Part shown: piece by piece, positions 41,354 through 50,138 of the stretch
Layout: each line of letters opens with the position of its first letter
How positions within the stretch are numbered: the first letter of the stretch is position 1
From: Pelagerythrobacter marensis
Lineage (GTDB): Bacteria > Pseudomonadota > Alphaproteobacteria > Sphingomonadales > Sphingomonadaceae
Reading direction: 5' to 3'
Assembly: GCF_036700095.1 (NCBI RefSeq)
Contig: NZ_CP144918.1
Coordinates: 1,117,001-1,181,000 of the forward strand
Length of the DNA: 64,000 nt
The notes under the pieces: model-generated
The model's input: only the letters and a program-made list of their open reading frames with translations
What the model was told of the DNA's origin: nothing
Databases searched by the model: none
Program-made: the position numbers and the translations under genes

Positions 41354-41479
41354 ATGAAGATCCGCAACAGTCTCAAGTCGCTCAAGAACCGTCACCGCGA
41401 TTGCCGCGTGATCCGTCGCCGCGGGCGGACTTACGTCATCAACAAGACCAATCGCCGGTTCAAGGCCCGCCAGGGCTGA
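41354..41479 (+). CDS. rpmJ: 50S ribosomal protein L36 (bL36)
   Basis: A 41-residue bL36 of the longer, zinc-free (C-minus) alphaproteobacterial type: [20 protein letters not shown] at the start, then basic residues ending KARQG. A GGGAAAGA site lies upstream. It is transcribed alone from its own promoter and ends at a Rho-independent terminator. Confidence 0.97.
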   Translation: MKIRNSLKSLKNRHRDCRVIRRRGRTYVINKTNRRFKARQG

Positions 41480-41536
41480 TGCCCCGTGCGCCGCGACACG
41501 TTCGCGGCCCCGGCGCAAATCGAATGCCGACGGGGA

Positions 41537-41561
41537 GCCTCCGCGAAAGCGGGGGCTTTTT
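41537..41561 (+). terminator. Rho-independent terminator after rpmJ
   Basis: Stem GCCTCCGC/GCGGGGGC with a GAAA loop, followed by TTTTT. It ends 2 bp before the start codon of the HAD hydrolase gene. Confidence 0.85.
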
Positions 41562-41563
41562 GC

Positions 41564-42202
41564 ATGTCTGACACCGGAAATCCTGCCGTGGAAACCGCCG
41601 CCGTGGAAGCTGTCGTGTTCGACGTCGGCCGGGTGATCGTTGAGTGGGACCTGCGCGCGCTGTTCGCGAAGCTGATCGACGACCCCGCCGAACTCGATCG
41701 GTTCCTGGCCGAAGTCGTGACCGAGGAATGGCATTTCCAGCACGATGCGGGGCGCCCTCTGTCGGAAACGATATCCGAACGGCAGGCGGAATTTCCCGAG
41801 CACGCCGCGCTGATCGCGGCTTATGCCGAACGCTTTCTCGAAACTTTGCCGGGCCGCGTGCCGGGCACGGCGGCGTTGGTCCGGCGGCTGGCGGCGCGCG
41901 ACGTTCCGCTGTTCGCGATCACCAATTTCGGGGCCGAGTTCTGGGACATGTTCCGCCCGACCGAGCCGCTGTTCGACCTGTTCGGCGATATCGTGGTGTC
42001 GGGCCGCGAGAAGACGATGAAGCCGGACGCCGCGATCTTCGCGCTGGCCGCCGAACGCTTTCGCTATCCGCCGGAGGCGATGCTGTTCATCGACGACAAC
42101 CGCGCGAATATCGATGCCGCCGCCGCCCTGGGCTGGCAGGTGCACCATTTCCGCGATGCCGACACGCTGGAACGCGATCTGGAAGCGCGCGGGCTGATAT
42201 GA
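41564..42202 (+). CDS. HAD-family hydrolase (HAD-IA)
   Basis: A 212-residue HAD phosphatase. Motif I is VVFDVGRVIVEWD (the FD-G variant of the YihX subgroup), motif II FAITNFG, motif III K in REKTMKPD and motif IV LFIDDNRANID. The substrate is probably a sugar phosphate, not determined. The ATG at 41564 follows the rpmJ terminator almost directly, so no room exists for a normal leader unless transcripts read through. A minus-strand terminator lies just after its stop. Confidence 0.88.
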   Translation: MSDTGNPAVETAAVEAVVFDVGRVIVEWDLRALFAKLIDDPAELDRFLAEVVTEEWHFQHDAGRPLSETISERQAEFPEHAALIAAYAERFLETLPGRVPGTAALVRRLAARDVPLFAITNFGAEFWDMFRPTEPLFDLFGDIVVSGREKTMKPDAAIFALAAERFRYPPEAMLFIDDNRANIDAAAALGWQVHHFRDADTLERDLEARGLI

Positions 42203-42232
42203 AAAAGGGCCCCCGGCGTTTGCCGGAGGCCC
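42202..42232 (-). terminator. Rho-independent terminator (minus strand)
   Basis: Read on minus: GGGCCTCCGGC-AAAC-GCCGGGGGCCC followed by TTTTT. It terminates the minus-strand CC_3452-type gene and overlaps the end of the convergent HAD gene. Confidence 0.8.
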
Positions 42233-42267
42233 AGAAGTGCCACCCTGTTCGGAGAGGACGGGTGGGA

Positions 42268-42606
42268 TCAGTTGCCGTTGCAGCGGGCGAGATCCTCGTC
42301 CGCCAGAGCCTTGCCCTTGGCGGTGAAGCCGGTCACTTCGCCCAGCTCGCGGGCGACGCGCTGGCAGACCACGACGGGCCGCGAATTGCTCTTGGCCGCG
42401 ACGCAGCTCGTGCCCTGGCACTGCCAGGCGACGCCGCCGATAATGGTGGTGCGCTCGGCGGCCGGTGCGGCCAGTTCGACGGTGTAGAAGGCCGCGCTGT
42501 TCGCATGGGCGGGGGCGGGCGCGACAAGCGCGCCGAGCGAGAGGGCGCTGATGGCGACGGCCAGCGTTGCCGCGCCGGCGGAGCGGAGAGGGGAGGAGAG
42601 GGTCAT
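42268..42606 (-). CDS. CC_3452-family small secreted protein
   Basis: A 112-residue exported protein with a signal peptide ending in APAHA (about residue 36) and a short mature domain with the family pattern WQCQGTSCVAAKSNSRPVVVCQRVARELGEV...ARCN, whose four Cys probably form two disulfides. The function is unknown. The ATG at 42606 is the start that places the signal peptide correctly. It is divergent from the HxlR regulator gene. Confidence 0.82.
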   Translation of the reverse strand: MTLSSPLRSAGAATLAVAISALSLGALVAPAPAHANSAAFYTVELAAPAAERTTIIGGVAWQCQGTSCVAAKSNSRPVVVCQRVARELGEVTGFTAKGKALADEDLARCNGN

Positions 42607-42774
42607 CGGACTGATCCTTTTCGCAGAGGGCTTACATTCCCAACGAGTTTCGAATAACAACCCGTCGCGAATCGCTGGTTACCGCACTGCACAATAGGTT
42701 GCAAGCAGAAACTTAATTTCAATTTTGTGACGGCGCGGCTTCGGGTTACAGATGGCCGCGGGAGAAATGAGCCT

Positions 42775-43320
42775 ATGGGTGACGTAAGAGAACCGCTGCG
42801 CGAGCTGACCAATTGCGGCCTTCCCGAAGCGCTCGAGGTCATGGGAGAGCGCTGGAGCTTCATGATCCTGCGCGCCAGCTTCAACGGCCTGCACCATTTC
42901 GAGGAATTCCTCAGCGAACTGGGCATTGCCCGCAATATCCTTTCCAACCGGCTCGCCAAGCTGGTCGAGCACGGGATTCTGGATCGTCAGCCGTGCCCGG
43001 ACGATCGCCGGCGGATCGAATACCGCCTTACCGCCAAGGGCTCCGATCTCCTGCCCGCGATGGTCGCGCTGCGCCAGTGGGGCCAGAAATACGGCAGCGA
43101 AGTGGTGGAGGACCCGGTGCTGGTCGACGAGCGCGACCGCCTGCCGATCGGCCCGACCTCGATCCTGTCGCACGACGGCCGCATCCTGGCGCACAAGGAT
43201 CTCCGCCTGGTCAAGCCCGACCGGATGGGCCTGCGCGACGACGGCACGCGCGTCGAGCCGGGCAAACCGCTGGGCCGCGGCGACGTGGCCTACTACGACC
43301 GGGTGCAGGCGGCGGAATAG
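42775..43320 (+). CDS. HxlR-family transcriptional regulator
   Basis: A 181-residue protein with an N-terminal HxlR winged helix (CGLPEALEVMGERWSFMILR, then ILSNRLAKLVEHGILDR) and a longer C-terminal extension. A Cys at about residue 14 is in the position of redox-sensing Cys in some members. A near-palindrome GAAACTTAATTTC (42708-42720) in the divergent intergenic region could be its site, but this is speculative. It shares the intergenic region with the CC_3452-type gene. The target genes are unknown. Confidence 0.88.
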   Translation: MGDVREPLRELTNCGLPEALEVMGERWSFMILRASFNGLHHFEEFLSELGIARNILSNRLAKLVEHGILDRQPCPDDRRRIEYRLTAKGSDLLPAMVALRQWGQKYGSEVVEDPVLVDERDRLPIGPTSILSHDGRILAHKDLRLVKPDRMGLRDDGTRVEPGKPLGRGDVAYYDRVQAAE

Positions 43321-43400
43321 CCTGGAAAGCGGCCTGTTGGCCGCTTGCGCCATCCGCGCCTTCGCCGCCGGGCCCTGGCCAGTGCAAGAGGCGTTTCACG

Positions 43401-43748
43401 ATGGTTGTCACCAGAATCGTTGCCAACCTGAACGCGCCGGACCCGATGGCGCTTGCGAAATTCTACCGGCTGGTCTTCGATCTGGACTTGCCTTTCGACA
43501 TGGGCTGGATCGCGTTCCTGAGTCGCGAGTCGACTCAGAAGATCGAGCTGCATACCGCTTCGCAGGGAGGGTCCGGCACCGAACTGCCCGTGATCTCGAT
43601 CGGGGTCGACGATCTCGATGCCACCGAAGCCGCCGTTCGCGATGCGGGTGCGGAAGTGGTCTACGGCCCGGCCACCGAACCCTGGGGGCTCCGCCGCTTC
43701 TTCTTCCGCGATCCGGCCGGCAACCTCGTCAACGTTGTCGACAGCTGA
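43401..43748 (+). CDS. VOC (glyoxalase/dioxygenase fold) family protein
   Basis: A 115-residue single-domain VOC protein: NLNAPDPMALAKFYRLVFDL at the start, ISIGVDDLDATEAAVRDAGA in the middle and RRFFFRDPAGNLVNVVD at the end. A metal site is plausible (E/H pattern) but not complete by eye. Roles range from lyases to resistance proteins. It follows the HxlR gene by 80 bp and may be under its control. Confidence 0.85.
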   Translation: MVVTRIVANLNAPDPMALAKFYRLVFDLDLPFDMGWIAFLSRESTQKIELHTASQGGSGTELPVISIGVDDLDATEAAVRDAGAEVVYGPATEPWGLRRFFFRDPAGNLVNVVDS

Positions 43749-43770
43749 GGCGACGCGCGTTTCGCGGCGG

Positions 43771-45279
43771 CTATGCCCGCGGCGGCTGGCGCCGATAGCC
43801 GAGCGCTTCGGCCACATGGATGCGCCCCACCTGCTCGGCGCCTGCCAGGTCCGCGATCGTCCGCGCCACGCGCAGCATTCGCGTATAGCCGCGCGCGGAT
43901 AGCCGCATGGCCTCGGCCGCCTGCATCAGCAGCGCGCGGCCGGCTTCGTCGGGCGTGGCGAAGCGTTCGAGCGGATCGCCGTCGAGTTCGGCGTTGGTGC
44001 GGGCACCGGTCTCGTCTGCCCGGGCGGTCTGGATCGCGCGGGCGTGGGCGACGCGCGCGGCGACTTCGGCCGAGCCTTCCGCAGGGGGCGGGAGCGCGAG
44101 GTCGACCGCGCTGACCGGTTCCACTTCGACATGGAGATCGATCCGGTCGAGCATCGGCCCCGAAACCTTGTTCTGATAGTCGGCGGCGCAGCGCGGCGCG
44201 CGGCTGCATGCGAGCGCCGGGTCGCCGAGATGGCCGCAGCGGCACGGGTTCATCGCCGCGATCAGCTGCACCCGCGCGGGATAGCTGACGTGCGCGTTGG
44301 CGCGCGCGACATCGACTCGGCCAGTCTCCAGCGGCTGTCGCAGCGAATCGAGCACCACGCGCTGGAACTCGGGCAGCTCGTCCAGGAACAGCACGCCCAG
44401 ATGCGCCAGGCTGACTTCGCCGGGCCTGACCTTCAGCCCGCCGCCGGTGAGCGCGGCCATGCTCGCCGAATGGTGCGGGGCGCGAAACGGGCGCGCGCGC
44501 GAGATCCGCCCGCCCTCCAGCGTGCCCGCGACCGACTGGACCATCGAGACTTCCAGCGCCTCCGCGCTGCTCAGGTCGGGCAGGATGCCGGGGAGGCATG
44601 ACGCGAGCAGGCTCTTGCCCGCGCCGGGCGGGCCGATCATCAACAGGTTGTGGCCGCCCGCCGCGGCGATTTCCAGCGCGCGCTTGGCCGTTTCCTGTCC
44701 CTTTACCTGCCGCAGATCGGGGCCGGGCGCGGCCGCCTCGACTTCGCCCGGAGGGGGATCGGGCAGGCGCCGCGTCCCTTTCAGATGGTTGAGCAGGCCG
44801 ATCAGATCGGGCGCGGCGACGATCGGGACGTCGCTCGCCCAGCGGGCTTCGGACCCCTGCGCCGCAGGACAGATCAGCCCGGATTCCTGCTGGCTGGCGT
44901 GAAGCGCGGCGAGCAGGACCCCGGGGGAGGGGACCACGCGCCCGTCGAGCGCCAGCTCGCCCACGGCCACGAAGTCCGCAAGCTGTTCGGCATCGGTCAC
45001 GCCCATGACGGCGAGCAGCGCGAGCGCGACCGGCAGGTCGTAATGCGATCCTTCCTTGGGCAGGTCGGCGGGCGAAAGGTTGATCGTGATGCGCTTGGGC
45101 GGAAGCGCCAGCCCCATCGACGACAGCGCGGCGCGCACCCGTTCCTTGCTTTCGCCTACCGCCTTGTCCGCCAGCCCGACGATGTTGAACTTGGGCAGGC
45201 CCGGCGCGACCGAGCATTGCACTTCGACCGCGCGCGCCTCCAGCCCGAGGTAGGCGACCGTCCTGACCAGTGCGACCAC
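43771..45279 (-). CDS. comM: ComM/YifB-family Mg-chelatase-like AAA+ ATPase
   Basis: A 502-residue protein with an N-terminal Lon-protease-like domain (SMGLALPPKRITINLSPADL), a magnesium-chelatase-type AAA+ core (Walker A GPPGAGKSLLAS, Walker B GVLFLDELPEF, PCRCGHLGDP) and the C-terminal Mg_chelatase_C domain. ComM promotes branch migration during natural transformation. The GTG at 45279 (MVALVRTVAYLG) is the family start; an earlier in-frame start would add 54 unrelated residues. Divergent from the ClpP-fold gene. Confidence 0.92.
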   Translation of the reverse strand: MVALVRTVAYLGLEARAVEVQCSVAPGLPKFNIVGLADKAVGESKERVRAALSSMGLALPPKRITINLSPADLPKEGSHYDLPVALALLAVMGVTDAEQLADFVAVGELALDGRVVPSPGVLLAALHASQQESGLICPAAQGSEARWASDVPIVAAPDLIGLLNHLKGTRRLPDPPPGEVEAAAPGPDLRQVKGQETAKRALEIAAAGGHNLLMIGPPGAGKSLLASCLPGILPDLSSAEALEVSMVQSVAGTLEGGRISRARPFRAPHHSASMAALTGGGLKVRPGEVSLAHLGVLFLDELPEFQRVVLDSLRQPLETGRVDVARANAHVSYPARVQLIAAMNPCRCGHLGDPALACSRAPRCAADYQNKVSGPMLDRIDLHVEVEPVSAVDLALPPPAEGSAEVAARVAHARAIQTARADETGARTNAELDGDPLERFATPDEAGRALLMQAAEAMRLSARGYTRMLRVARTIADLAGAEQVGRIHVAEALGYRRQPPRA

Positions 45280-45439
45280 GCGTAAACTCCCCCGTCCCCG
45301 GCACGGGGTTTTGGCGCTGGCCGGGCGCGCTGTCGAGGGTCCGCTTGCGATTTTCTCCGGCCCGGACCGATTATCGCTAACCTTCGCGAAAGCATTTCGC
45401 TTTGCACTTGGGCAAGGCGGCGCTGCGCAGACTGCGCGC

Positions 45440-46192
45440 ATGGTCCGGCTCCTGCCCTTGCTTGCCCTCGCAGCCGCCGCGCTCTCGGCACCGCTTCAGG
45501 CGCGCGAGACGGTGACGGTGGTGGTGGTCGAGGAATGGGTTGCGAGCGGTTCGGCGCGCTTCGTGCCGGCGGATCTCGCGGTCGAGCGACGCGCCATTGC
45601 CAGTTACGGCCCGTTCCGCGTGCTCGACGGGCAGCGCGCGGCTCTTGTCGACGTGACCGATTCGGCCAGCCCCGCCCAGTTCGCCGCCATGCTGCGCGAC
45701 TATCCCGCGCTCGCGACGCTGGAGATGGTCGAGTGTCCGGGGACCGAGGACGACCGCGCCAATCTCGATCTGGGGCGGATGATTCGCGCGGCCGGCATCG
45801 CGACCCATGTTCCTGCCGGCGGCTCGGTTCGCTCGGGCGCGGTCGAGCTGTTCCTGGCGGGCGCGGACCGCCGGATCGACGACGGGGCCGAATTCGCCGT
45901 CCACTCGTGGATCGACGAGGATGGCCGCGAAGCGCGCGATTTCGCGCCCGGGGCGGCGATCCATGCCCCCTACATCGCCTATTACCGCGAGATGGGCATG
46001 GACGAGGCGGCGGCGCGCGCGTTCTATGCGATGACCAATTCGGTCGGATTCGCCGATGCCCGATGGCTCCGGGCGGAGGAAATGCGCCGCTGGCTGGCGC
46101 CGCAGACGGCCGGGCCGGACACGGCAGCTCCGGCACCGCAACCGGCAGCGCCCCGCATCGCCTATCTTGACTTGGGCGCCGCGCTGCCCTAG
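45440..46192 (+). CDS. Exported ClpP/crotonase-fold protein (COG3904-like)
   Basis: A 250-residue protein with a Sec signal peptide (ends PLQARE near residue 22) and a ClpP-like region: [21 protein letters not shown], then [18 protein letters not shown] and FAVHSW. The Ser in VRSGA stands where COG3904 proteins carry their presumed nucleophile, and the His in VHSW fits. The C-terminus is Pro/Ala-rich. Periplasmic protease or hydrolase activity is possible but unproven. It lies before rpmH and is divergent from comM. Confidence 0.7.
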   Translation: MVRLLPLLALAAAALSAPLQARETVTVVVVEEWVASGSARFVPADLAVERRAIASYGPFRVLDGQRAALVDVTDSASPAQFAAMLRDYPALATLEMVECPGTEDDRANLDLGRMIRAAGIATHVPAGGSVRSGAVELFLAGADRRIDDGAEFAVHSWIDEDGREARDFAPGAAIHAPYIAYYREMGMDEAAARAFYAMTNSVGFADARWLRAEEMRRWLAPQTAGPDTAAPAPQPAAPRIAYLDLGAALP

Positions 46193-46307
46193 TCGCGCGC
46201 CCTTACGGCGGTCGTCTGGTTGCAGGCGGCCCTTTTCATTGGCGCCGATTGCCGTGGCATGGGATTGCTGCGGCAAGGGGCGTCGATCTGAGTTTTTCGA
46301 GGATATT

Positions 46308-46442
46308 ATGAAGCGGACTTTCCAGCCCAGCAACCTCGTGCGCAAGCGGCGCCACGGCTTTTTCGCCCGCAAGGCGACCCCCGGCGGCCGCAAGGTCCTG
46401 CGTGCACGCCGCAAGCGCGGCCGCAAGTCGCTCTGCGCGTAA
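46308..46442 (+). CDS. rpmH: 50S ribosomal protein L34 (bL34)
   Basis: A 44-residue bL34: [20 protein letters not shown], then [20 protein letters not shown]. It is the first gene of the rpmH-rnpA-yidD-yidC-engB cluster. The 115-bp upstream interval must hold its promoter; no clear site was picked. Confidence 0.97.
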   Translation: MKRTFQPSNLVRKRRHGFFARKATPGGRKVLRARRKRGRKSLCA

Positions 46443-46589
46443 TCTCCTTCGCATGCGTCCGCCGGGCGGGCGCGCGACATCCTGGCGCCTTTTGGCGCGA
46501 GAAGCGGCCGGCTGGCCATGCGGGTTCCTTTCGGGAGCCCGTTTCGTGCAGGCTTACCATCGGCTGCGTTTGATCCTATTCTTTCGGCG

Positions 46590-46958
46590 ATGACACTCGC
46601 GACGATCCGCAAGCGCGCCGATTTTCTGGCCGCGAATCGCGGGCTGCGCGTGGCGCGGCCGGGCTTCGTGCTGCTGGCGCGCCCCAATGGCGGGCAGGGC
46701 AAGCGGTTCGGCATCACCGTGACCAAAAAGATCGGCAACGCCGTCGTGCGCAACCGCATGAAGCGCCGCTTCCGCGCGCTTCTGCGCGCCGCCCTGCCCG
46801 ACGCCGGGCTGCCCGACCACGACCATGTGCTGATCGGCCGGGAGGGCGGGGTCGAACGCGATTTCGCACGAATGGCGGAGGAACTGGGCGAAGCGCTGCG
46901 CCGCGCGGCCGCAGGCAAGGGTGATCCGCCGCGCCGCCGCCGGGGGCGGGGCAAGTGA
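46590..46958 (+). CDS. rnpA: Ribonuclease P protein component
   Basis: A 122-residue RNase P protein that binds the catalytic RNA and the 5' leader of pre-tRNA. The motif [13 protein letters not shown] is the family's RNA-binding helix, preceded by [13 protein letters not shown]. The ATG at 46590 ([14 protein letters not shown]) is the family start. The gene overlaps yidD by GTGA. Confidence 0.95.
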   Translation: MTLATIRKRADFLAANRGLRVARPGFVLLARPNGGQGKRFGITVTKKIGNAVVRNRMKRRFRALLRAALPDAGLPDHDHVLIGREGGVERDFARMAEELGEALRRAAAGKGDPPRRRRGRGK

Positions 46959-47164
46959 GGCGTGCGCTCATCCTGGTGGCGCGCGCCTGGCAGCTCGGGC
47001 CGTCGCGCATACTCCCGCCCACCTGCCGCTATGCCCCCAGCTGTTCCGAATATGCTATCGAGGCGCTCGAGAAGCACGGGGCAATCAAGGGTGGATGGAT
47101 GGCGGTGAAGCGTATAATGCGCTGCCACCCATGGGGCGGGCACGGCTATGATCCTGTGCCGTAG
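46955..47164 (+). CDS. yidD: Membrane protein insertion efficiency factor YidD
   Basis: A 69-residue YidD protein with the invariant cysteines in [21 protein letters not shown] and the C-terminal [14 protein letters not shown]. It assists YidC at the inner membrane. The GTG start at 46955 overlaps the rnpA stop (GTGA), which is consistent with coupled translation. yidC follows 45 bp downstream. Confidence 0.96.
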   Translation: MRRALILVARAWQLGPSRILPPTCRYAPSCSEYAIEALEKHGAIKGGWMAVKRIMRCHPWGGHGYDPVP

Positions 47165-47209
47165 TGCCTATATAACACACCTGTTGCGATAAACACGGGA
47201 TCGAACGTC

Positions 47210-48982
47210 TTGCATAACCAGCGCAATCTCCTGCTCGCCGTCCTGCTGAGCGGTCTGTTGATCCTCGGTTGGGATACCGCCATGGGCTGGCTCTATCCGC
47301 AGACCGATCGTGCGGTGACCGAAGGCAGGATCGATACCCCGGCCGAAGCGGTGGAGGCGCAGCACACGCGCGAAGGCGGGCTGACCGATCCTGTCGAAAT
47401 CGCGCAGGAGAAAGCCGATCTCGAAACCGCGCTTGCGGTTCCCGACCGCGCGGCGATCGACGCGCCGGCCATCGCCGGGTCGATCAATCCGGTCGGGGCG
47501 CGGATCGACGATGTCACGCTCAAGAATCACCGCGAATCGGTGGAGGACGAGAGCGGGCCGGTGCGGCTGTTCTCGCCGCAAGGCACCCCGGCCCAGCATT
47601 TCGCGCAGTTCGGCTGGGTGGGCGAGGGGCTGCGCGCCCCCGATGCCGAGACCGTCTGGCAAGTCGATGGCGGCCCGCTTGCGCCGGGCAGCCCGGTCAC
47701 GATGCGGTGGGACAATGGCGAAGGGCAGCTATTCACCGTCCGCCTGACGGTCGACGAGAACTATCTGATCACCGCCGAACAGACGGTCGCCAATACCGGG
47801 AACGGCGCAGTGATCGTGCGGCCGTTCGCGCTGCTCAACCGGACCAGCCGGACCGCCAGCGCCAGCCAGTGGATCCTGCATTCCGGCCCGATCGGCTATT
47901 TCGGCGACGGCGTGCAGTTCGGCCCCGACTACGACGATCTGGACGAAGAGGGGGCGCAATCGCCCGACGGGCGCGCAGGCTGGATCGGCTTTACCGACAT
48001 CTACTGGCTTTCCGCCATCGTTCCCGAAGCGGGCAGCGATGCCGCCGCCGAATTCCGCGCCCTGGGCGATGAGCACTATCGCGCGTCGCTCGTCTATCAG
48101 CCGGTCAGCGTGGCCCCCGGGCGCCAGGTTTCGCGCACCACGCGCCTGTTCGTGGGCGCCAAGGACAGCGCGGTCCTGAACGATTACGAGGAAGCGGGTA
48201 TTCCCGGGTTCGGCAATGCCATCGACTGGGGCTGGTTCGGGGTGATCGAGAAACCGATCCTTTGGTTGCTCAAGCAGCTTTACGATCTGGCGGGCAATTT
48301 CGGCGTGGCGATCATCCTGCTGACGGTGGTGGTGCGCCTGCTGATGTTCCCCATCGCGCAGAAGCAGTTCGCCTCGATGGCCGCGATGAAGGCAGTCCAG
48401 CCGAAGATGAAGGCGATCCAGGAACGCTACAAGGACGATCGCCAGCAACAACAGCAGAAGATCATGGCGCTGTACAAGGAAGAGGGCGTCAATCCGCTCG
48501 CCGGGTGCCTCCCCCTGCTGCTGCAGATTCCGATCTTCTTCGGGCTGTACAAGGTGCTGATGCTCTCGATCGAGATGCGTCACAAACCCTTCGCGCTGTG
48601 GATCGACGACCTTTCCGCGCCCGATCCGGCGCATATCCTGAACCTGTTCGGCCTCCTGCCGTTCGAAGTGCCGGGACTGATCGCGATCGGCCCGCTGGCG
48701 GTGCTGCTGGGCGTGACGATGTGGCTGACGTTCAAGCTCAATCCGTCGACGATGGACCCGATGCAGCAGCAGATTTTCAACATCATGCCCTGGGTGCTGA
48801 TGTTCGTCATGGCGCCGTTCGCCGCCGGCCTGCTGCTTTACTGGATCACCAACAACGTGCTGACGCTGGCGCAGCAAAGCTATCTCTATTCGAAGAATCC
48901 CCAGCTCCGGGCCCAGGCGGAGAAGGAGAAGGCGGAGCGGAGCCAGAGCGCGAATACCGACACGAAGAAGGGCAAGGCGTGA
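47210..48982 (+). CDS. yidC: Membrane protein insertase YidC
   Basis: A 590-residue YidC. The N-terminal TM helix (about residues 7-24) is followed by a large periplasmic domain (about 30-345) and a five-helix insertase core starting near FGVAIILLTVVVRLLMFPI, including the hydrophilic-groove Arg, and KEEGVNPLAGCLPLLLQIPIFF. The start is TTG, giving MHNQRNLLLAVLLSG; no ATG fits the family N-terminus. It ends in a Lys/Glu-rich tail and overlaps engB by GTGA. Confidence 0.95.
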   Translation: MHNQRNLLLAVLLSGLLILGWDTAMGWLYPQTDRAVTEGRIDTPAEAVEAQHTREGGLTDPVEIAQEKADLETALAVPDRAAIDAPAIAGSINPVGARIDDVTLKNHRESVEDESGPVRLFSPQGTPAQHFAQFGWVGEGLRAPDAETVWQVDGGPLAPGSPVTMRWDNGEGQLFTVRLTVDENYLITAEQTVANTGNGAVIVRPFALLNRTSRTASASQWILHSGPIGYFGDGVQFGPDYDDLDEEGAQSPDGRAGWIGFTDIYWLSAIVPEAGSDAAAEFRALGDEHYRASLVYQPVSVAPGRQVSRTTRLFVGAKDSAVLNDYEEAGIPGFGNAIDWGWFGVIEKPILWLLKQLYDLAGNFGVAIILLTVVVRLLMFPIAQKQFASMAAMKAVQPKMKAIQERYKDDRQQQQQKIMALYKEEGVNPLAGCLPLLLQIPIFFGLYKVLMLSIEMRHKPFALWIDDLSAPDPAHILNLFGLLPFEVPGLIAIGPLAVLLGVTMWLTFKLNPSTMDPMQQQIFNIMPWVLMFVMAPFAAGLLLYWITNNVLTLAQQSYLYSKNPQLRAQAEKEKAERSQSANTDTKKGKA

Positions 48983-49620
48983 CGCCGGAAGGCACCGAGC
49001 CGGAGCAGCGCGCCGCCAGGCTTTTCTCCGGCCGGGTCGAGTTCCTTCTCTCGGCGCCGCAGCTCAGGTTCCTCCCCGAACCGACAGTGCCCGAGATCGC
49101 CTTCTGCGGGCGCAGCAACGTGGGCAAAAGCTCGCTGCTCAATGCGCTGACCGGGCGCCGCGCGATCGCGCGCACATCGGTCACCCCGGGCCGCACGCAG
49201 GAACTGAACTTCTTCGAGGTTGGCGATCCGACCCTGTTCCGGCTGGTCGACATGCCCGGATACGGCTTTGCCAAGGCGCCGGTGAAAGTGGTCGAGCGTT
49301 GGCGCCAGCTCGTGCGGACCTATCTCAAGGGGCGTCAGGTGCTCCACCGCACGCTGGTGCTCGTCGATTCGCGCCACGGCCTCAAGGATGTCGACCGCGA
49401 GATGATGACCATGCTCGACGAAACGGCCGTCGGCTATCGCCTCGTTCTGACCAAGGCGGACAAGATCAAGGCCAGCGAGCTTGCAAAAGTGACCGAAGCG
49501 ACGGCGACGGAGGCGCGCAAGCACCCCGCCGCGCACCCGGTTCTCCATGTCACCAGCGCCGAAAAGGGCATGGGGATTGCACAATTGCGCGCCGCGGTGC
49601 TGGAAGACGCGCGGGTATAG
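48979..49620 (+). CDS. engB: Ribosome biogenesis GTPase YihA/EngB
   Basis: A 213-residue EngB GTPase needed for 50S assembly. G1 is GRSNVGKSS (residues 44-52), followed by RTSVTPGRTQ (G2), DMPGYGFAK (G3) and TKADK (G4). The GTG start overlaps the yidC stop as GTGA. The cluster order matches other alphaproteobacteria up to this point; in many relatives argB follows, whereas here a GNAT gene does. Confidence 0.95.
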   Translation: MTPEGTEPEQRAARLFSGRVEFLLSAPQLRFLPEPTVPEIAFCGRSNVGKSSLLNALTGRRAIARTSVTPGRTQELNFFEVGDPTLFRLVDMPGYGFAKAPVKVVERWRQLVRTYLKGRQVLHRTLVLVDSRHGLKDVDREMMTMLDETAVGYRLVLTKADKIKASELAKVTEATATEARKHPAAHPVLHVTSAEKGMGIAQLRAAVLEDARV

Positions 49621-49676
49621 CGAAAAGGGTGCCGGCGGCCCTTGCCGGCCGGGCCGCTGCGGAGCAGAAGACGACC

Positions 49677-50138
49677 ATGGTCTATACGATCGCGCAGGAC
49701 CCGCTGGACGATGCCGAAGTGCTCGCGCTGCTCCAGCTCCATCTCGACGAGATGCATCGCTGGTCTCCGGCATGCAAGGTCCACGCTCTGCCGGCCGAGC
49801 GTCTGCGTGCGCCCGATGTCACGTTCTTCGTCGTGCGCGACGGACCTGTCCTGGCCGCGGTCGGCGCGTTGAAGGAACTGGCGCCGGACCGCGGCGAACT
49901 CAAGTCGATGCGCGCCGCGCCCGCCTATCGCGGAAAGGGGGCGGGGCAGGCGATCCTGCTGCACCTGCTGGCCGAAGCGCAGGCGCGCGGGTATCGCTGG
50001 GTCGGCCTGGAAACCGGCCGGCCGGCGGCGTTTCAGCCTGCCGTTCGTCTTTATGCCAAGCACGGATTCACCGAGTGTCCAGCTTTCGGCGATTACGTGT
50101 CCGACGAATTCAGCCTCTGCATGGAGAAATGGTTGTGA
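49677..50138 (+). CDS. GNAT-family N-acetyltransferase
   Basis: A 153-residue acetyltransferase with the acetyl-CoA loop RGKGAGQAIL after the core strand ELKSMRAAP and the C-terminal LYAKHGF motif. It resembles the YhbS/PhnO-like small GNATs. Substrate unknown. It starts 57 bp after engB and its end overlaps the beta-lactamase start by 10 bp, so the two are probably coupled. Confidence 0.88.
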   Translation: MVYTIAQDPLDDAEVLALLQLHLDEMHRWSPACKVHALPAERLRAPDVTFFVVRDGPVLAAVGALKELAPDRGELKSMRAAPAYRGKGAGQAILLHLLAEAQARGYRWVGLETGRPAAFQPAVRLYAKHGFTECPAFGDYVSDEFSLCMEKWL

